Shown: positions 1 to 8,238 of the stretch, in pieces
Numbering within the stretch: position 1 is the stretch's first letter
Layout of the letters: each line of letters starts with the position of its first letter
Assembly: GCF_900113125.1 (NCBI RefSeq)
Contig: NZ_FOOG01000005.1
Span: 99,463-163,462 of the forward strand
Direction: 5' to 3'
DNA: 64,000 nucleotides
Source: Halobacillus alkaliphilus
GTDB taxonomy: Bacteria > Bacillota > Bacilli > Bacillales > Halobacillaceae
Notes under the pieces: model-generated
Databases searched by the model: none
Told to the model about the DNA's origin: nothing
The model's input: only the letters and a program-made list of their open reading frames with translations
Position numbers and translations under genes: made by a program

Positions 1-297
1 GTTACTTGTCAGTCTGAACGTTCCCAGATAAAAAACCGTGAACAGGCTATGAAAATGCTGAAAGCCAAACTCTATCAGCTCGAAATCGAACGTCAGCAGC
101 AGGAACTGGATGAAATCCGAGGAGAACAGAAGGAAATCGGCTGGGGAAGCCAAATTCGTTCGTATGTGTTTCATCCTTATTCCATGGTCAAAGATCATAG
201 GACAAATGTGGATGTTGGAAATACACAGGGAGTTATGGACGGCGATCTTGATAAATTCATTAACTCGTTCTTGCGATCCAAAATGGATGCATCTTAG
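1..297 (+). CDS. prfB: Peptide chain release factor 2, C-terminal part (cut by window start)
   Basis: The reading frame is open from base 1 and ends at TAG 295-297. About 98 codons are visible, beginning VTCQSERSQ and ending with the RF2 tail ([20 protein letters not shown]). RF2 recognises UGA and UAA and triggers peptide release on the ribosome. The visible part is the domain 3/4 end of the protein. The GGQ loop, the SPF motif and any programmed frameshift near codon 25 lie outside the window and cannot be judged. A strong terminator follows directly, so prfB ends its transcription unit. In B. subtilis prfB also precedes the yvjA-cccB-ftsE group. Confidence 0.95.
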   Translation, partial: VTCQSERSQIKNREQAMKMLKAKLYQLEIERQQQELDEIRGEQKEIGWGSQIRSYVFHPYSMVKDHRTNVDVGNTQGVMDGDLDKFINSFLRSKMDAS

Positions 298-302
298 GAA
301 AG

Positions 303-328
303 GAGCCTTTTTAAAAAGGCTCTTTTTT
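303..328 (+). terminator. Rho-independent terminator of prfB
   Basis: A perfect 20-base palindrome (GAGCCTTTTT paired with AAAAAGGCTC) at 303-322 is followed by six T. Confidence 0.9.
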
Positions 329-422
329 AAAACATAAGAGTAAAAGGGACGAACTACCTTTTTATATGAATGTTTGCTATGATGAAGGTAGTGAACACAA
401 TTAATAAGGCGGTGACCAAACA

Positions 423-1304
423 GTGAAAGTGAAAAAAGCGATTATTCCTGCAGCAGGACTGGGAACAAGGTTCCTGCCTGCGACGAAAGCGATGCCTAAA
501 GAAATGCTTCCTGTTGTAGATAAGCCGACAATTCAGTATATTGTGGAAGAAGCGATCGAGTCAGGTATAGAAGATATTATTATCGTTACAGGGAAAGGTA
601 AAAGAGCCATTGAGGATCACTTTGATCATGCATTTGAGCTTGAAGAAAACTTATATAAAAAAGGGAAGATTGACCTTCTTGAAAAGGTAAAACAGTCTGC
701 GCATGTGGATATTCACTATATTCGTCAAAAAGAACCTAAGGGACTAGGACACGCTATCTGGTGTGCGCGCAAGTTTATAGGTGACGACCCTTTTGCCGTT
801 CTTCTTGGTGACGATATCGTCCGCTCTGATGTACCTTGCTTGAAACAATTGATGGACCAATTTGAAGAAACCCATTCTTCGGTTATCGGCGTGAAAAAAG
901 TTCCGCACGATGAGACAAATCGATACGGAATCATCGCGCCAAAGAACCAGGAGGGCCGCCGCTACCAGGTGGAGCACTTTGTGGAGAAGCCTTCCATTGA
1001 AGAAGCTCCTTCTGACCTTGCTATCATCGGACGTTATGTATTCACTCCAGAGATTATGGACATGCTTGAGACACAGGATGTAGGAGCAGGCGGGGAGATT
1101 CAACTGACCGATGCAATCGAGCGTCTAAATATGGAACAGCCCGTGTATGGTTATGAATTTAAAGGCGATCGTTACGACGTTGGTGATCAGCTTGGTTTTA
1201 TTAAGACGACTCTTGCTGTAGCAATGGAGCGTGAAGATATGCGTGATGACGTTTACGAATTGGTCGAAAATATCGTTAAACAGCAGAAATCCTTTCACGG
1301 ATAA
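423..1304 (+). CDS. galU: UTP-glucose-1-phosphate uridylyltransferase
   Basis: This 293-residue protein makes UDP-glucose from UTP and glucose-1-phosphate, supplying glycolipid, teichoic-acid and polysaccharide synthesis in the cytoplasm. The N-terminal nucleotide-binding loop [19 protein letters not shown] (residues about 10-28) is the GalU/GtaB signature. FVEKP and GEIQLTDAI (the latter near residue 225) are further family motifs. The length is normal for the family. The start is GTG 423, preceded by AAGGCGGTGA about 8 bases upstream. It has its own terminator, so it appears monocistronic. It sits between prfB and yvjA, where B. subtilis has no gtaB, which suggests local rearrangement. The paralogues GtaB and YngB cannot be separated by eye. 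Confidence 0.95.
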   Translation: MKVKKAIIPAAGLGTRFLPATKAMPKEMLPVVDKPTIQYIVEEAIESGIEDIIIVTGKGKRAIEDHFDHAFELEENLYKKGKIDLLEKVKQSAHVDIHYIRQKEPKGLGHAIWCARKFIGDDPFAVLLGDDIVRSDVPCLKQLMDQFEETHSSVIGVKKVPHDETNRYGIIAPKNQEGRRYQVEHFVEKPSIEEAPSDLAIIGRYVFTPEIMDMLETQDVGAGGEIQLTDAIERLNMEQPVYGYEFKGDRYDVGDQLGFIKTTLAVAMEREDMRDDVYELVENIVKQQKSFHG

Positions 1305-1310
1305 TGAGAC

Positions 1311-1342
1311 GCGCGGGAGCCGACAGGCCCCGCGCTTTCTTT
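1311..1342 (+). terminator. Rho-independent terminator of galU
   Basis: The stem GCGCGGG (1311-1317) pairs with CCCGCGC (1329-1335) and is followed by TTTCTTT. Confidence 0.85.
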
Positions 1343-1390
1343 ATGAAATAATCCTCTCCTTTACCGTATTAACACGTTATTTCAGTCTCA

Positions 1391-1419
1391 TTTACAGTAA
1401 GTTAAGGCAGTGATATACT
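1391..1419 (+). promoter_or_regulatory. SigA-type promoter of the YitT-family gene
   Basis: TTTACA (1391-1396), a 17-base spacer and TATACT (1414-1419). It lies about 100 bases before the gene start, which leaves a leader carrying the cre-like site at 1438-1452. Confidence 0.6.
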
Positions 1420-1437
1420 CCATAAGGTTTGCTGTAC

Positions 1438-1452
1438 ATGCAAACGTTTCAG
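1438..1452 (+). promoter_or_regulatory. Possible cre (CcpA) site in the leader
   Basis: ATGCAAACGTTTCAG matches the core of the cre consensus WTGNAANCGNWNNCW, with mismatches at the last two positions. Its place just after the predicted transcription start would suit repression by roadblock. The match is imperfect and the call is tentative. Confidence 0.35.
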
Positions 1453-1516
1453 ATACTGCTTTTAAAATAATAAATCTATAGAATTGAAACAGGTATTACG
1501 CAGGGGGAAAAGGATT

Positions 1517-2392
1517 ATGATGATGATGGCGAAAAAATATCGAAGAGAGCCGATGCCACCAGCCTTGAGGCATACGATGGAGTTTGCTTTCGTGATTTTA
1601 GGATCTTTCTTTGTGGCTTTAGCCTTTAATGTATTTTTATTACCGAATAATATCGCGTCTGGCGGTGTAGCGGGGATCAGTACAATTACAAAAGGTGTAT
1701 TCGGATGGGAACCAGGGATTGTTCAATGGATACTTAATATTCCTTTGTTTATCATAGGAGTGGTCATTTTAGGTAAGAATTTCGGCATTAAATCTTTTGT
1801 AGGCACAATTACACTGCCATTATTTGTCTTACTTACAAGTAACTTAGAACCTGCTACACCAGATCCGCTGCTCGGGGCAATTTTTGGCGGAATGGGAGTA
1901 GGCTTAGGACTTGGAATTGTGTTCCGAGGCCGCGCTTCTACGGGAGGAATCGACCTTGCTGCACAAGTGCTGCATAAGTTTACTCATTTCCCGTTGGGCA
2001 TTAGTGTTGCGTTACTGGACGGAATGATTGTGTTAACTTCAGCCATTGTGTTCTCCCTGGAGGAAGGATTATACGCATTGATTGGTTTATTTGCGACCAG
2101 CCGGACGATCGATTTTGTGCAAGTGGGCTTAAACACCTCGAAGAATGTTATGATCATCACAGAAGAAGTGGATGACGTACGTCAGGCAATTTTTAAGGAA
2201 ATCGACCGAGGTGTTACTGTTTTAAGCGGTGCAGGCGGTTATACGGATCAAGAGCGTCGTGTCGTCATGTGTGTCGTTCAGCAGAATGAATTCACCAAAT
2301 TGACACAAACGGTAAAAGTGGTGGATCCTGGGGCGTTCGTCGTAGCAATGAATGCCACCGAAGTACTTGGCGAGGGTTTCAAATCGGGATAG
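1517..2392 (+). CDS. yvjA: YitT/DUF161 family membrane protein (YvjA-like)
   Basis: This is a membrane protein of about 291 residues. An N-terminal membrane part with five or so hydrophobic segments (for example GSFFVALAFNVFLLP, LFIIGVVILG, GLGLGIVF) is followed by a soluble C-terminal DUF2179 domain with the motif GVTVLSGAGGYT. The family is present in several copies in Bacillaceae and its substrate is unknown. An in-frame TTG at 1484 has no ribosome site, whereas ATG 1517 lies 9 bases after GCAGGGGG, so the later start is preferred. Codons 1-4 are four consecutive ATGs. As in B. subtilis, it directly precedes cccB, 46 bases away, and may be co-transcribed with it. Confidence 0.85.
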   Translation: MMMMAKKYRREPMPPALRHTMEFAFVILGSFFVALAFNVFLLPNNIASGGVAGISTITKGVFGWEPGIVQWILNIPLFIIGVVILGKNFGIKSFVGTITLPLFVLLTSNLEPATPDPLLGAIFGGMGVGLGLGIVFRGRASTGGIDLAAQVLHKFTHFPLGISVALLDGMIVLTSAIVFSLEEGLYALIGLFATSRTIDFVQVGLNTSKNVMIITEEVDDVRQAIFKEIDRGVTVLSGAGGYTDQERRVVMCVVQQNEFTKLTQTVKVVDPGAFVVAMNATEVLGEGFKSG

Positions 2393-2438
2393 GAAGGTTA
2401 TAATATTCCCATACTTAATTTTTCGAGGGGGAATCGAA

Positions 2439-2801
2439 ATGAAAAAACTACTACTCTCATTATTCTTCGCTATGTTACTTGTTCTTGGCGCTTGCGGCGG
2501 TGGTGGAGACGAAGGTGCTTCTGACGATAATACTTCTGAAGAACAGACCGATCAGAGCTCGCAGGACGGTGCAACTGACACCACAGCTGCAGAGGGAGTA
2601 TATCAGAACAACTGCTCCAGCTGTCACGGTGGTGAATTGGGCGGCGGCTTTGGACCAGCTCTAACAGAAATTGGATCTAAATATGACTCAGCCCAAATTG
2701 TAGATATTATCAAAAATGGTAAAGGTCAAATGCCAGCTCAAAGTCAGGTATCCGATGAGGATGCTCAAACGGTTGCGGATTGGCTCGCTACAATGGAATA
2801 A
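2439..2801 (+). CDS. cccB: Lipoprotein cytochrome c551
   Basis: This 120-residue c-type cytochrome is anchored outside the cell membrane by a lipid. The signal peptide ends in a lipobox (LGAC) with the lipidated cysteine at residue 19. An acidic Ser/Asp/Glu/Gln/Thr linker follows (about 23-52). The heme site is CSSCH at 59-63 and the likely sixth ligand is Met98 in GQMPA. It carries electrons on the outer face of the membrane in the respiratory chain. The start is ATG 2439, placed after GAGGGGGAATCG. The gene order yvjA-cccB-ftsE agrees with B. subtilis. The acidic linker is long for the fold and suits a spacer in the wall. Confidence 0.93.
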   Translation: MKKLLLSLFFAMLLVLGACGGGGDEGASDDNTSEEQTDQSSQDGATDTTAAEGVYQNNCSSCHGGELGGGFGPALTEIGSKYDSAQIVDIIKNGKGQMPAQSQVSDEDAQTVADWLATME

Positions 2802-2815
2802 CATAATGGTTGAAA

Positions 2816-2843
2816 AGTCCGGCTAAACTCCGGGCTTTTTTTT
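2816..2843 (+). terminator. Rho-independent terminator of cccB
   Basis: AGTCCGG (2816-2822) pairs with CCGGGCT (2830-2836, one G-U pair), followed by a run of T. Confidence 0.85.
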
Positions 2844-2912
2844 ATATTGCAGCAATTGAATAACCTGAAAAAGAAATGTAATAATTTTATGTCTAAAATT
2901 ATCGAATATCAA

Positions 2913-2921
2913 TGTTATAAT
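2913..2921 (+). promoter_or_regulatory. Extended -10 promoter element before ftsE
   Basis: TGT followed by a consensus TATAAT (2916-2921) lies about 60 bases before ftsE. No good -35 box is visible at 17 bases, so the extended TGn probably matters. Confidence 0.5.
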
Positions 2922-2979
2922 AAAGTTGTTTGTAAGAGACGACAGGAAGAACTAAAAAAAAGACTAAGGTGATCGCCAT

Positions 2980-3666
2980 ATGATAGATATGACAGGTGTC
3001 TATAAAACATTTCCGAATGGAGTTACGGCTCTGAACGGTCTGGATGTCCAAATTGAACAAGGGGAATTTGTTTATGTGGTCGGCCCAAGCGGTGCTGGTA
3101 AGTCCACGTTCACCAAATTGATTTACCGGGAGGAAAAGCCTTCCAGAGGAAATGTTAACGTTATTGATATGAATACTTCCACCATGAAAGAGCGGAAGGT
3201 CCCCATGCTGCGCCGTCAAATTGGCGTGGTGTACCAGGATTTCAGGCTGCTACCGAATCTAACCGTCTATGAAAACGTGGCTTTTGCCCTGGAAGTGATT
3301 GAAGAATCCAAAAAGAACATTAAGCAGCGAGTGATGGAAGTGTTGGATCAGGTCCGCTTAAGAAATAAAGCTCGCTTTATACCGGATGAGCTGTCCGGAG
3401 GCGAACAACAACGAGTTTCCATTGCGCGGGCAATTGTGAACCGTCCTAAGATCTTAATTGCAGATGAGCCCACAGGAAACCTGGACCCGGAAACTTCCTG
3501 GGAAATCATGCACATTTTAGATGAAATAAATGCAGGTGGAACCACCGTTTTGATGGCTACCCACAGCCGGGAAATTGTGAACACCATTCCTCGACGTGTC
3601 ATTGCAATTGAGGATGGAATGGTCGTAAGAGATGAAATGCGCGGCAATTACGGATATGATGATTAA
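2980..3666 (+). CDS. ftsE: Cell-division ABC transporter ATP-binding protein FtsE
   Basis: This 228-residue ATPase is the cytoplasmic half of FtsEX. With the membrane partner FtsX it normally activates wall hydrolases (CwlO in B. subtilis). Walker A GPSGAGKST is at residues 35-43, the ABC signature LSGGEQQR near 138, and Walker B ILIADEPTGNLD near 158. It is full length and looks intact. The start is ATG 2980 after AAGGTGATCGCC. The odd point is the neighbourhood. ftsX should follow and usually overlaps, but here a strong terminator begins about 30 bases after the stop and the next gene is ctpB. FtsX must be encoded elsewhere, or the ATPase has lost its partner. Confidence 0.93.
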   Translation: MIDMTGVYKTFPNGVTALNGLDVQIEQGEFVYVVGPSGAGKSTFTKLIYREEKPSRGNVNVIDMNTSTMKERKVPMLRRQIGVVYQDFRLLPNLTVYENVAFALEVIEESKKNIKQRVMEVLDQVRLRNKARFIPDELSGGEQQRVSIARAIVNRPKILIADEPTGNLDPETSWEIMHILDEINAGGTTVLMATHSREIVNTIPRRVIAIEDGMVVRDEMRGNYGYDD

Positions 3667-3687
3667 TTGTAACGTTTATGTTCAGCA

Positions 3688-3726
3688 TAAAAAAGCACTC
3701 CTAACCTAGGAGCGCTTTTTTTATGC
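3688..3726 (+). terminator. Long bidirectional-type terminator after ftsE
   Basis: The sequence CATAAAAAAGC-ACTCCTA paired with TAGGAGC-GCTTTTTTTATG forms a long stem with an ACC loop, extended outward by CAGC/GCTG. Both strands carry an A/T run, so it could end transcription either way. Confidence 0.85.
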
Positions 3727-4141
3727 TGAATAAAGTTAGTAAACTATTTTTGCTCCAACAAGTAAAGCAAGTATTTGCGACTCGTCGTGGAGTAAAAAGG
3801 TTCATCCATCAAGGTCACACTGTAGGGATTGAACAAGCGACTTGTAATCATTGCAGAAAGGTTTTCCGCTCTCTTTTCTATGCCTGTAAATTAAATGTAA
3901 CGCGATATTGGAGAAATATGTTAAGTTGCAATTAATAATTTGTATGGTTATGTTTAGTGACCGTATATTTTGTTTTTCGAATCTAGTAGAAAAAAGTATA
4001 AATATTTCCTATAATTAGATAGACATGCCTGTAAGATTTATGGCATAACTTAAAGCAGAAGGGATACTCAGTTTTACGGTGCACATATACGTTTGCTAGG
4101 ATAGGGACATTAGGGAAATTCAAAGTAGAAGGGTGAATGCG
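3727..4141 (+). other. Gene-free stretch between ftsE terminator and ctpB
   Basis: About 415 bases are A+T-rich. Only unconvincing frames are present, and no FtsX-like or EnvC/M23-like coding trace was seen in any frame. A promoter for ctpB probably lies in the last 80 bases. Confidence 0.6.
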
Positions 4142-5647
4142 ATGAATATAAAACCGCGTTACGTAGCACTTCTCATGGTGCTTGCGGTCCTATTGGGAGC
4201 TGCTGGTTCTTACATAGGAATAGAATACTTCGCTAAAGGGACGCAGGGGAGCTCCCAGACAGAATCATTGGCTAATGCGGATCAAAATGCTGACAGTCCC
4301 GGCAATACATCGGGAGAAGAAAAGAACAAAGCAACAGAAGATCAGTCGGAGAGTGCGGACTTAGAAAAAGTAGAGCAGGCATTCAGTACAATTAAAGAAA
4401 ACTATGTGAGTGAAGTAGATAAGGATAAATTAATAGAAGGTGCTGTTCAGGGCATGCTGGACACTCTTGAGGACCCGTATAGCGTGTATATGGATCAGGA
4501 AACGATGAAGCAGTTTAATCAATCCATTGAATCCTCTTTTCAAGGGATCGGTGCTGAAGTAAGTATGGTAAACGACAAAGTAACCATTGTGGCCCCGATT
4601 AAAGGGTCACCAGCGGAAGAAGCCGGATTGAAACCGAACGATCAAATTTTGACAGTAGATGGAGAAAGTGTAGAAGGCCTTGATTTATACGAGGCGGTCT
4701 TAAAAATACGAGGTGAGAAAGGTACTGAGGTTACGCTGCAGGTAGATCGTCCTGGCGTGAGCGAGCCGGTAACCATAGATATCATTCGTGATGATATTCC
4801 GCTTGAAACGGTGTATTCCAATACAAAAGAAGTTGATGGGAAAAAAGTCGGTATCATAGAGATTACCTCTTTCTCTGAAAAAACTTCCGAGGAATTCCAT
4901 GAAGCTTTAACTAAGCTGGAGAAAGACAACATGGCAGGACTCGTAATTGATGTCCGTGGCAATCCGGGCGGTCTATTTACAGATGTTCAGGAAATTTTAA
5001 AAGAATTTATTCCTGATGATAAGCCGATTGTTCAAGTAGAAGACCGAAATGGGGAGAAATCCCGTTACTTCTCTGATCTTAAAGAGAAGAAAGATTATCC
5101 GATCACTGTCTTAATGGATGAAGGAAGTGCATCTGCCTCGGAAATTCTTGCCGCAACGATGAATGAAGCCGGAGGGTACGATCTTGTAGGTACTAAAAGT
5201 TTTGGAAAAGGAACGGTTCAGCAGGCCATTCCTATGGGGGATGGAAGCACAATTAAACTCACCCTTTACAAATGGCTGACTCCTAATGGAAACTGGATTC
5301 ACGAAAAAGGAGTGGAGCCTACAATAGAAGTGAAGCAGCCGTCCTACTTCTATACAAATCCGGTCGAAATTAAAGAAGAGTTGAAGTATAATGATAATAA
5401 TGAAAAAGTGAAAAATATTCAAAAGATGCTGAAAGGTCTTGGATATGAGCCAGGACGGACGGATGGTTATTTCAGTCAGGGTACGAAATCTGCAGTAGAA
5501 GCTTTTCAAGCTGAAAACGGACTAGAAGCTACAGGTGATGTAGATGAAAAGACGGGTGGTAAGCTGGAAGAAGCAATCGTAGAAGAAGTACGCAAGGAAG
5601 AAAATGACCGTCAAATGGATAAAGCTGTGGAGGCCCTCTTCGAGTAA
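4142..5647 (+). CDS. ctpB: S41 carboxy-terminal processing protease CtpB-like
   Basis: This secreted, membrane-anchored serine protease has about 501 residues. An N-terminal membrane segment (ALLMVLAVLLGAAGSYIGI) is followed by an acidic low-complexity linker, a PDZ domain (about 135-215), the S41 catalytic domain and a C-terminal peptidoglycan-binding domain (about 418-480). The catalytic serine lies in GSASASEI (near 327) and the lysine in FGKGTVQ (near 354). In B. subtilis CtpB cleaves SpoIVFA to activate sigma-K during sporulation; that role here is inferred. ATG 4142 has AGAAGGG 8 bases upstream and is preferred to the in-frame GTG at 4133. It is followed by a terminator and then minJ, the usual neighbour. 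Confidence 0.92.
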   Translation: MNIKPRYVALLMVLAVLLGAAGSYIGIEYFAKGTQGSSQTESLANADQNADSPGNTSGEEKNKATEDQSESADLEKVEQAFSTIKENYVSEVDKDKLIEGAVQGMLDTLEDPYSVYMDQETMKQFNQSIESSFQGIGAEVSMVNDKVTIVAPIKGSPAEEAGLKPNDQILTVDGESVEGLDLYEAVLKIRGEKGTEVTLQVDRPGVSEPVTIDIIRDDIPLETVYSNTKEVDGKKVGIIEITSFSEKTSEEFHEALTKLEKDNMAGLVIDVRGNPGGLFTDVQEILKEFIPDDKPIVQVEDRNGEKSRYFSDLKEKKDYPITVLMDEGSASASEILAATMNEAGGYDLVGTKSFGKGTVQQAIPMGDGSTIKLTLYKWLTPNGNWIHEKGVEPTIEVKQPSYFYTNPVEIKEELKYNDNNEKVKNIQKMLKGLGYEPGRTDGYFSQGTKSAVEAFQAENGLEATGDVDEKTGGKLEEAIVEEVRKEENDRQMDKAVEALFE

Positions 5648-5675
5648 GCAGGACTCCCCCTTAGTTCGAGAAGTA

Positions 5676-5706
5676 AAGTCCGTAGTCTTTGACTGCGGAC
5701 TTTTTT
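5676..5706 (+). terminator. Rho-independent terminator of ctpB
   Basis: AAGTCCGTAGTC pairs with GACTGCGGACTT around a TTT loop and is followed by T6. The next gene starts about 25 bases later. Confidence 0.85.
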
Positions 5707-5731
5707 GTTAAGATTGGAAAGGAGAATGATT

Positions 5732-6919
5732 TTGGAAGTCTGGATTATGGAAATTGTCAAAGGAGCAGGCCGGGTGTTTACACAGCCATTCCTTTATATA
5801 GCTATTATCATAGGTTTTATTTTAACGAGGCGGAGGATTAAAAGCGAGCGCAGGCAGTTTGGAACTCGTATTTATGATGCCTTTTCGGAATGGAGCGGTA
5901 CCCTGGGAACATCATTAACGGCCGGACTCCTTATGTCAGTCTTTGCGGTAGGCAGTGGACTCGTCCTCTCTATGCCTTTATTGCTGCTTGTTTCCGGAGT
6001 GCTGCTGGTACTCAGCCTTCCTTTAAGATCCAACTGGTACTCAGCAGCCTATACACTCGGGGCCACGTACCTCGTTATATATTTCCTTCCGTACTTTCCG
6101 GAAAATATAAGACAATTGTCATGGGTATCTCCATTTACAAACACGCCGCTTACAGCTGTACCTTTTCTCATTAGTGCGTTCTTGTTAGTGGAAGGCATTC
6201 TGATGTTAAGAACGTCTTCGCTGTCTACCTTTCCAGAGCGTGTAATGGGTAGAAGAGGGATGTGGATTGGACAGCACCGTAGCAGAAAGCTTGCGCTCAT
6301 TCCGTTTTTTGCTCTGTTTCCTGCTGGATCCATTGAACCGTTTGCGCCGTGGTGGCCTGTTTTTGGTATCGGTGAAGAAAGCTTCGGCTTGATACTCGTT
6401 CCCTTTGTCACAGGATGGGAATGGATTGCACGTGGTCAACTGCCTGTAAAGGCAGCCAAAATTGTGGGCCGTCGAACATTTTTTCTTGCTCTATTAGTTC
6501 TCAGTCTGGCTGCAGGCAGCTTGTTCTTGCCGATTTTATCAATAGCGGCCGTTGTAGTTAGCCTTTTAGGACGTACGTGGATTCGGCTTCAGCATTTGTC
6601 AGGTGAGAAGCGGCAGCCATTTTTCTCAGCCAGCCAGGATGGTCTTCTCATTCTTGGGATCATTCCGAAAAGCCCTGCCGCACAAATGGGCTTGTCACCA
6701 GGGGAACTGATTATAAGAGTAAATAACAGACAAGTACGTACGGAAAATGATTTTTATGAAGCCCTGCAGGAAAATGCGGCTTTCAACAAAATCGAAGTCC
6801 ACGATGTACAGGGCGAGAATCGCTACGTTCAGCGTCCTCTATATGAAGGGGAGCATTATGAACTGGGTCTGGTTTTCGTGGAACCGCCACGGCGTGAGAA
6901 GTCGGTTAGTGTGTATTAA
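5732..6919 (+). CDS. minJ: PDZ-domain membrane protein MinJ (cell-division site topology factor)
   Basis: This integral membrane protein has about 395 residues. Six or more hydrophobic helices in the first about 290 residues (for example PFLYIAIIIGFIL, SVFAVGSGLVLSMPLLLL, FFLALLVLSLAAGSLFLPIL) are followed by a cytoplasmic PDZ domain near 300-375 (GIIPKSPAAQMGLSPGELII). In B. subtilis MinJ bridges DivIVA and MinD and places the septum. Length, topology and the ctpB-minJ order fit. The start is chosen as TTG 5732, 7 bases after AAAGGAG. An in-frame ATG at 5726 sits too close to the ribosome site, and the TTG start aligns with the MinJ N-terminus as I recall it. The assignment rests on context plus architecture. 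Confidence 0.82.
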   Translation: MEVWIMEIVKGAGRVFTQPFLYIAIIIGFILTRRRIKSERRQFGTRIYDAFSEWSGTLGTSLTAGLLMSVFAVGSGLVLSMPLLLLVSGVLLVLSLPLRSNWYSAAYTLGATYLVIYFLPYFPENIRQLSWVSPFTNTPLTAVPFLISAFLLVEGILMLRTSSLSTFPERVMGRRGMWIGQHRSRKLALIPFFALFPAGSIEPFAPWWPVFGIGEESFGLILVPFVTGWEWIARGQLPVKAAKIVGRRTFFLALLVLSLAAGSLFLPILSIAAVVVSLLGRTWIRLQHLSGEKRQPFFSASQDGLLILGIIPKSPAAQMGLSPGELIIRVNNRQVRTENDFYEALQENAAFNKIEVHDVQGENRYVQRPLYEGEHYELGLVFVEPPRREKSVSVY

Positions 6920-7188
6920 ATGGTTTTTACAATTCTCCATGTTTTGTTTAAATCTGATTTAATGAGGGCGGGAAACATATACAATCCTCTTAAAAACCGA
7001 AGAGTGATTGAGAGGAACCACTTTTTCAATGGGTTTTAACTGGAATAAACCTAGTCCAATCAAACTTTGGTGGATAATTAATATCCGTTCTTTCAATTTG
7101 AAAAAGGTCAAAAGTCCTTGTCTGGGATTTTGACCTTTTTTTAGTCTGAAAAGTTAATTAAATTCATACATTTAACCATCAAACAAAG
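6920..7188 (+). other. Intergenic stretch between minJ and the siderophore ATPase
   Basis: No open frame is convincing. The stretch ends in a strong terminator at 7101-7142 that is about 180 bases after minJ. An untranslated 3' region or an unrecognised small RNA is possible. Confidence 0.5.
7101..7142 (+). terminator. Rho-independent terminator
   Basis: AAAAAGGTCAAAA (7101-7113) pairs perfectly with TTTTGACCTTTTT (7128-7140), followed by more T. The stem is 13 bases and largely symmetrical. Confidence 0.85.
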
Positions 7189-7203
7189 TGAAAATGATTC
7201 TCA
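7189..7203 (+). promoter_or_regulatory. Fur box
   Basis: TGAAAATGATTCTCA matches the 7-1-7 Fur motif TGATAATNATTATCA at 13 of 15 positions. It lies directly upstream of the -35 box of the next gene, so iron repression of that gene is expected. Confidence 0.75.
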
Positions 7204-7209
7204 AATTCA

Positions 7210-7238
7210 TTGACAGAGCTCTTGAATGCACATAAACT
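7210..7238 (+). promoter_or_regulatory. SigA-type promoter of the siderophore ATPase gene
   Basis: Consensus TTGACA (7210-7215), a 17-base spacer and TAAACT (7233-7238). The Fur box ends 6 bases before the -35 element. Confidence 0.75.
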
Positions 7239-7348
7239 AGTAAATGAAAGAAAAATTAGACACGTATATATTTAAGTTCTATGAAAATATAGATTACCAA
7301 CAGACCGATAGAGATTTCGTAATGGTAGAAAAAGGAGAGTTCGAGATT

Positions 7349-8188
7349 ATGGATACACTGTTGGCTAACAACCTGACTTTGGGTTATGGGGATTCCGTCG
7401 TTATAGATTCTTTGAATATCAGCATTCCGAAAGGGAAGGTCACCGTACTCATTGGAGGCAATGGGTGTGGTAAATCCACATTATTGCGTTCTATGGCACG
7501 CCTGTTGAAACCGAAATCAGGAGAAGTTGTACTCGATAGTGAAGATATTTCAAAAATGCGGACAAAAGAAGTTGCAAAGAAAATGGCAATCCTGCCTCAA
7601 AGCCCTACTACTCCAGAGGGTCTAAGTGTTTATCAATTAGTTAAGCAAGGGCGTTACCCTTATCAAGGTTTTGCTAAGCGCTGGTCTGAAGACGATGAGT
7701 ATGCGGTTAACAAAGCACTAGAAGATACGAACTTAATGGAATTGAAAGAGCGTACGGTTGACTCTTTATCTGGAGGACAGCGCCAGCGGGCCTGGATCGC
7801 AATGACTCTTGCTCAGAATACCGACACCCTTTTACTCGATGAGCCAACCACTTATCTTGATATGACTCATCAGATTGAAATACTGGATTTGTTGTTTGAC
7901 TTAAACCAGGACAATGGGCGAACGGTAGTAATGGTCCTTCACGATATCAACCTAGCCTGCCGCTATGCTGATCATATTATAGCTGTTAAAGATCAGACGG
8001 TGTACGCTCAAGGTAAGCCAGAAGAAGTCATTACCTGCGATTTAATGCAGCACGTATTTGAAATGAATTGTGATGTCAGACAAGACCCTCTTTTTGGTAC
8101 ACCAATGTGTATCCCGCATGGAAAAGGCCGCTGCTTAATTAAGCAAGCCCAGGCGGAAGCGCAAACTCCCCAGACATCAATTGGATAA
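7349..8188 (+). CDS. Iron-siderophore ABC transporter ATP-binding protein (YusV/FecE-like)
   Basis: This ATPase of about 279 residues powers import of ferric siderophores through a FecCD-type permease. Walker A GGNGCGKST is near residue 36, the segment LPQSPTTPEGLSVYQLVKQGR is typical of siderophore ATPases, the signature is LSGGQRQRAWIAM, Walker B LLLDEPTTYLD, and the switch histidine lies in VLHDINLA. No permease or binding protein is adjacent. This fits B. subtilis YusV, an orphan ATPase shared by several siderophore systems. ATG 7349 follows AAAAAGGAG with good spacing; in-frame ATGs at 7244 and 7322 lack one. Regulation by iron is indicated by the Fur box at 7189-7203. Confidence 0.88.
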   Translation: MDTLLANNLTLGYGDSVVIDSLNISIPKGKVTVLIGGNGCGKSTLLRSMARLLKPKSGEVVLDSEDISKMRTKEVAKKMAILPQSPTTPEGLSVYQLVKQGRYPYQGFAKRWSEDDEYAVNKALEDTNLMELKERTVDSLSGGQRQRAWIAMTLAQNTDTLLLDEPTTYLDMTHQIEILDLLFDLNQDNGRTVVMVLHDINLACRYADHIIAVKDQTVYAQGKPEEVITCDLMQHVFEMNCDVRQDPLFGTPMCIPHGKGRCLIKQAQAEAQTPQTSIG

Positions 8189-8204
8189 ACTAAGAGAAAT
8201 AATG

Positions 8205-8238
8205 AAAGCAATGGAATATACTTTCCATTGCTTTTTTT
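8205..8238 (+). terminator. Rho-independent terminator of the siderophore ATPase gene
   Basis: AAAGCAATGGAA (8205-8216) pairs with TTCCATTGCTTT around a short TATAC-type loop, followed by T7. Confidence 0.9.

Noticed and set aside
744..1103. 119-residue minus-strand frame inside galU
   Set aside because: It is antisense to a strongly conserved gene, with no ribosome site; the same applies to the other long antisense frames within real genes.
3723..3935. 70-residue frame after the ftsE terminator containing a CNHC motif, in the place where ftsX should be
   Set aside because: Its ATG lies in the terminator tail, there is no ribosome site, and the sequence has no membrane helices or FtsX likeness.
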